Positions 60,684 to 64,000 of a stretch of DNA of 64,000 nucleotides are shown piece by piece. Positions within the stretch are counted from its first letter, which is position 1. The number at the start of each line of letters is the position of its first letter. The stretch spans positions 1 to 64,000 of the forward strand of contig NZ_CP011805.1 of the NCBI RefSeq assembly GCF_001028625.1, in the 5' to 3' direction. The notes under the pieces are model-generated. The model worked only from the letters and a program-made list of their open reading frames with translations, did not search any database and was not told the DNA's origin. Origin of the DNA: Pelagerythrobacter marensis (GTDB taxonomy: Bacteria; Pseudomonadota; Alphaproteobacteria; Sphingomonadales; Sphingomonadaceae). The position numbers and the translations under genes are program-made.

Positions 60684-61115
60684 TCAGCCGGCCGCTTTCC
60701 GCAGCCGAGCCAGCAGTCCGCGCCGCGCCGGGGTGCGGATCGCGCGCACCAGATCGCGCGGATCATAAGGCTTTTCCAGAATGGCGCCGAGTTCGGCCAC
60801 CTGAGGTGGAATACGTTCCGGCGCGCCAGTCGAGAAGATGATCTGTGGTGGCTGCGGCCCGACGCTGCTGACCAGTTCGGCAATGGCCCAGCCATCATCG
60901 CGGTCGGCGAGATGCACGTCCAGCACGATCACATCGGGCCGGGTGCGTCGCAGCGCCGCGAGCGCGGCATCGGTGGTGTGGCAAATCTCGACCTGGCGCG
61001 CACCAGCGTCGAGCAGTTCAGCCTCTATCGCGAGCGACAGAATAACGTCATCCTCCACCACGAGCACGTGGCCGAGTGCGTGCTGTGCTGCGTTATTCCG
61101 GGGTGTTCTGCTCAT
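60684..61115 (-). CDS. Single-domain response regulator (FAT GUY/SdrG-like)
   Basis: A 143-residue receiver with no output domain: acidic pocket LVVEDDVIL, phospho-acceptor D66 in VIVLDVHLAD, and K in ILEKPYDPRDL. The segment IIFSTGAPE resembles the FAT GUY motif of single-domain regulators such as SdrG, which act in the sphingomonad general stress phosphorelay. A GGAAC-N17-CGTT promoter lies upstream. ATG 61115 gives the standard start before the receiver. Confidence 0.85.
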   Translation of the reverse strand: MSRTPRNNAAQHALGHVLVVEDDVILSLAIEAELLDAGARQVEICHTTDAALAALRRTRPDVIVLDVHLADRDDGWAIAELVSSVGPQPPQIIFSTGAPERIPPQVAELGAILEKPYDPRDLVRAIRTPARRGLLARLRKAAG

Positions 61116-61157
61116 GCTCACTTCAACCGACGCCGGCGCGATTACGCCTGATGCGAA

Positions 61158-61183
61158 AACGGCGGGTGCGGCGTGCCAGTTCC
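61158..61183 (-). promoter_or_regulatory. EcfG-type promoter of the single-domain regulator
   Basis: Minus strand GGAAC (61183-61179), 17 bases, CGTT (61161-61158), 42 bases upstream of the gene. This puts the regulator in the EcfG regulon. Confidence 0.75.
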
Positions 61184-61254
61184 CGGCGCGCGTCGGTTCC
61201 GCCCGGCGGGTGGCGCGCGGGCAACAGTTTTGCCGCCGGATTGCAGGGGGCGGG

Positions 61255-62412
61255 TTAGAGAGGCTTGCGATAGATCGCGTATTCGCGGTTGATCTCGCTC
61301 TCGATCGCATCGGCGATGGCGACCATCCCCTGGTTATCCTCCAGGATCCAGCCGATCTCCCCCCGCTGCGTGCCGTTCGCCTTCGTCGTATCCTCGCGGA
61401 TTGCGCTGATCATCATGCAGGCGAGCTGGCTGGCGAGGCGGGAATTGTGAAATTCCTTCAGCACGCCCATCAGCGGCACGCGCGCCACGCGCGAACGCGG
61501 CCTGCGCAGCCAGCGCAACATCGTGATCCAGCCGAAGGGAAACAGCTTCCCGCCGATCCGGGCCAGCGGCTCGTTGACATCGGGCAGGGCCAGCATGAAT
61601 GCGACCGGCTTGCCGTCCAGTTCCGCAATCCGGGTCAGCTCCTCGCGGATCAGCGGGCGCAGCTTCTTCGCGCCATAAGCGATCTCGCGCTCGGTGAAGG
61701 GGACGAAGCCCCAGTTCTTTGACCAGGCATCGTTGAGGATATGCAGCACGGTGCGCACGTCCTGGGTATAGTTCGCATGGTCCACCGGGCGGATATTGAT
61801 CCGCGGGTTGCGCTGCCCCGATTTGACAATCCGGCGCACCAGTGGCGGGAAATCCTCCGACACGTCGAGCGCATAGGTATACAGTCGCTTGGCGACTTCG
61901 TACCCGGCGTTTTCGATATAGGCGCGATACTGTGCCGGATCATGCCCCATCAGCACGGTGGGCGGCTGATCGTGCCCGGCGACGAGAAGCCCCGGCTCTT
62001 CCCACATCGAAAGCGAGATCGGCCCGAGTACGCGGGTCATGCCCTGTTCGCGCAACCAACTTTCGGTAGCGGCGAGCAGAGCCTTCGCGACGCTTTCGTC
62101 GACGGCATCGAAATAGCCGAAAATCCCGGTGCCGGGGCCAAAGCCCTGTTCCGGCGGCATCTCCAGCATCAGGCGGTCGATGCAGGCGGCGATACGGCCC
62201 ACTGCCTTGCCCCCGCGCCGGGCGATGAACAATTGCACCCTGGCATGGTCGAACAGCGGGTTCTTCGCCGGATCGAGCAATTCCATCTGTTCACCGCGCA
62301 ACTGCGGCACGGCGTTGGGCGTTTCGGCGGAAAAGCGGCGGCCAAGGTCGACGAAGGCGGTGCGCCCTGCCTTGCCGTCAACGGCGTCGATCACTACTTC
62401 GGTGTCTGTCAC
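61255..62412 (-). CDS. GNAT-fold acyltransferase-like protein
   Basis: A 385-residue protein conserved in alphaproteobacteria. Segments RVQLFIARRGGKAVGRIAAC and GIFGYFDAVDESVAKALLAA resemble an N-terminal GNAT core; the C-terminal half repeats the theme (ELDGKPVAFMLALPDVNEPL, EIGWILEDNQGM). Relatives are often annotated only as N-acetyltransferase-like or hypothetical. No specific substrate can be given. The gene ends 139 bases before the single-domain regulator. Confidence 0.75.
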   Translation of the reverse strand: MTDTEVVIDAVDGKAGRTAFVDLGRRFSAETPNAVPQLRGEQMELLDPAKNPLFDHARVQLFIARRGGKAVGRIAACIDRLMLEMPPEQGFGPGTGIFGYFDAVDESVAKALLAATESWLREQGMTRVLGPISLSMWEEPGLLVAGHDQPPTVLMGHDPAQYRAYIENAGYEVAKRLYTYALDVSEDFPPLVRRIVKSGQRNPRINIRPVDHANYTQDVRTVLHILNDAWSKNWGFVPFTEREIAYGAKKLRPLIREELTRIAELDGKPVAFMLALPDVNEPLARIGGKLFPFGWITMLRWLRRPRSRVARVPLMGVLKEFHNSRLASQLACMMISAIREDTTKANGTQRGEIGWILEDNQGMVAIADAIESEINREYAIYRKPL

Positions 62413-62565
62413 GGGCTATCCTGTTCAGCTTGGGTTAGCCCTGTCGGTGCTTGTCGCGCCTTGTCAAGCGACAGCGATACGCCGCGTCCGATGATGAACC
62501 GCCCGGTGTTGAACCGATTGTTCCGTCGGCGGTCAATTTGCTGTAGGCGCATTCTCCCGGGAACC

Positions 62566-63672
62566 ATGACCATGAACGTGCAACAGACCATCGACCCTGC
62601 CGCCGCCTCCGCGCCGCCGGCCGCTCCGCGTGCCAGGGTCGCGATTGCGGACGACAAGGCGATGCTGCGCGCGGCGCGCGATCTGACCAAGGATATCGCC
62701 ACTGCGCGACCGGCGATCTACTGGACCGACACGCTGCTGTCGGCTGGATTGGGCTATGCCGCACTGGCGGGCGCGATCCTGGTGGACAGCGTTCCGCTTG
62801 CCATCGCGCTTGGCCTGGTTGCCGCGCTCGCGCTCTATCGCGCGCTGCTGTTCATCCATGAGCTGTCGCATATTCACCGGGACGCACTGCCCGGATATCG
62901 CCTGGCGTGGAACGTGCTGGTCGGCGTTCCGGTGCTGACCCCGTCGTTCATGTACGAAGGGGTTCATACGCTTCATCATGCCCGCACCCGTTACGGCACG
63001 GTGGAAGACCCCGAATATCTTCCGTTGGCGCTGATGAAGCCGTGGAGCCTGCCGCTGTTCGTGGCCGTGGCCCTGCTGGCGCCGCCGGCGCTGCTGTTCC
63101 GCTTTGCCGTGCTGGTTCCGCTGGGTGCAATTCTGCCGCCGGTGCGCAAGCTGGTGTGGGAGCGGTTCTCCGCCCTGTCGATCAACCCCGATTTCCGCCG
63201 CCGCCCGCCTGAGGGGGAACTGCGCAAGCGGGTGTTCTGGCAGGAACTGGGGGGCAGCTTGTGGGCGATCGCGCTGATCGGCAGCACGTTTGCGATCGGC
63301 TGGCGACCGCTGCTGATCGCGCTCGCGGTGCTCTCGCTCACCGCAGTGCTCAACCAGTTGCGCACGCTGGTCGCGCATTTGTGGGAGAACGATGGCGAGC
63401 CGATGACGGTGACTGCGCAGTTCCTCGATTCGGTCAATGTCCCACCGCCGGGCTGGGTGGCGGAGATATGGGCACCGGTCGGCCTGCGCTATCACGCGCT
63501 GCATCACCTGTTGCCGAGCATGCCCTATCACTCGCTGGGCGAGGCGCACCGCCGGATTGCGGCCCATCTGGGAGGGGAATCGACCTATAGCGCTGCGAAC
63601 CATCCGGGCATGGTTCCGCTGGTCCTGCGCATCGCGCGCAGCACGATGGGCCGGGGCAGAAGCGAAGCCTGA
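62566..63672 (+). CDS. Membrane fatty acid desaturase/hydroxylase
   Basis: A 368-residue di-iron membrane enzyme with the three histidine boxes HELSHIH, HTLHHAR and HALHHLL and about four spans (GLGYAALAGAILVDSVPLAI; LFVAVALLAPPALLFRFAVL). The spacing fits the fatty acid desaturase superfamily. ATG 62566 is followed by a second ATG at 62572. Which lipid it acts on is not evident. Confidence 0.88.
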   Translation: MTMNVQQTIDPAAASAPPAAPRARVAIADDKAMLRAARDLTKDIATARPAIYWTDTLLSAGLGYAALAGAILVDSVPLAIALGLVAALALYRALLFIHELSHIHRDALPGYRLAWNVLVGVPVLTPSFMYEGVHTLHHARTRYGTVEDPEYLPLALMKPWSLPLFVAVALLAPPALLFRFAVLVPLGAILPPVRKLVWERFSALSINPDFRRRPPEGELRKRVFWQELGGSLWAIALIGSTFAIGWRPLLIALAVLSLTAVLNQLRTLVAHLWENDGEPMTVTAQFLDSVNVPPPGWVAEIWAPVGLRYHALHHLLPSMPYHSLGEAHRRIAAHLGGESTYSAANHPGMVPLVLRIARSTMGRGRSEA

Positions 63673-63702
63673 CGCCAGGCGTCGCTAGCGGATAGCGACA
63701 TC

Positions 63703-63734
63703 AGGGCCGCCCCTCCGGCTGGAGAGGCGGCCCT
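63703..63734. terminator. Bidirectional terminator
   Basis: AGGGCCGCC (63703-63711) pairs with GGCGGCCCT (63726-63734), with inner CTCC/GGAG pairing. It lies between the desaturase and the convergent lipoprotein gene. Confidence 0.65.
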
Positions 63735-63764
63735 TGCCTTGCCGGTCATCGGGTTCTGGTGCGA

Positions 63765-64000
63765 TCAGTCGGTTTCGACCGTCAGCGATGGATCGCCGTC
63801 CACGTCCGCGCGAACGCGGGTGTCGCCATCGCCGATGTCGGCTTCCACACCGTTCTCGTCCAGGGTCACCGTATCGCCGCCTTCGCGGGCTTGCCGCTCT
63901 GTGACGATGGTGGTTTCCTCGGTGACGGGAACGACGGTTTCTTCCACCATCGTTTCGGTTTCGGCGTCGGTCGGCGTCGGTGCATTGGCCTCGCTACAGG
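63765..64000 (-). CDS. Lipoprotein, N-terminus cut by the window edge
   Basis: The minus-strand frame is open to the right edge and reads C-S-E-A-N-A-P-T before an acidic, Thr/Val-rich body (TVVPVTEETTIVTERQAREG; TVTLDENGVEADIGDGDTRV). The cysteine at the edge is probably the lipidated Cys, with the signal peptide lying beyond 64000. Its length up to that point is 77 residues. Function unknown; no domain recognised. Confidence 0.65.
   Translation of the reverse strand, partial: CSEANAPTPTDAETETMVEETVVPVTEETTIVTERQAREGGDTVTLDENGVEADIGDGDTRVRADVDGDPSLTVETD

Overview
The window is GC-rich, densely coded bacterial chromosome, most likely from a marine sphingomonad of the Erythrobacteraceae (Alphaproteobacteria, Sphingomonadales). 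That call rests on a complete NepR/EcfG/PhyR general stress response cassette, a run of TonB-dependent receptors, GC-rich palindromic REP repeats of a type I associate with this group, and gene content such as DUF6607, DUF4287 and a single-domain GSR response regulator. It is inferred from content, not from a database match. Layout: 1-19,070 is housekeeping: dnaA, a ThiF/MoeB-like enzyme, a REP-flanked GIY-YIG gene, a sirtuin, dapB, nth, dapE, a cupin, an S1/P1 nuclease and a GST; then a six-gene MoxR-DUF58 operon read leftwards (9.0-15.3 kb), pheA, a membrane-anchored cytochrome c, rlmE, ppx/gppA and a tRNA-Gln(CTG). 19,129-40,963 is a 21.8-kb integrative element inserted in the 3' end of that tRNA gene, bounded by the 15-bp direct repeat CTCACGGGGCATCCA. 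It carries a P4-type integrase, an AlpA-like HTH protein, a CHC2/Toprim primase and a DUF3987 protein, followed by a cargo zone: a lipoprotein, a Panacea antitoxin with a two-TM partner, a four-gene operon of unknowns, an Xre regulator, a small nuclease and an SRAP protein. The right-hand module ends in a 1,625-residue polyvalent protein with a SNase-like N-terminus and an M15 peptidase C-terminus. No capsid, portal, terminase or conjugation gene is recognisable, so it looks like a satellite or virion-hitchhiking element. Four copies of a 32-bp iteron-like module are spread through it. 40,964-50,000 is chromosomal: a MarR/DoxX pair, then two iron or haem uptake loci with TonB receptors, a PepSY membrane protein and DUF6607, each with a Fur-like palindrome. 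50,100-56,717 holds a LOG-family protein, thiD, a DUF1272 protein, glmM, a dicarboxylate symporter, sodB and an AI-2E family exporter. 56,784-61,115 is the general stress response locus: ecfG and nepR, a CHASE-HWE kinase, phyR and a single-domain response regulator. Three exact GGAAC-N16/17-CGTT promoters lie upstream of nepR, phyR and the single-domain regulator. Beside phyR is a strong candidate for an 88-nt small RNA with a C-rich hairpin loop and an intrinsic terminator. The window ends with a GNAT-like protein, a membrane fatty acid desaturase and a lipoprotein cut by the right edge.
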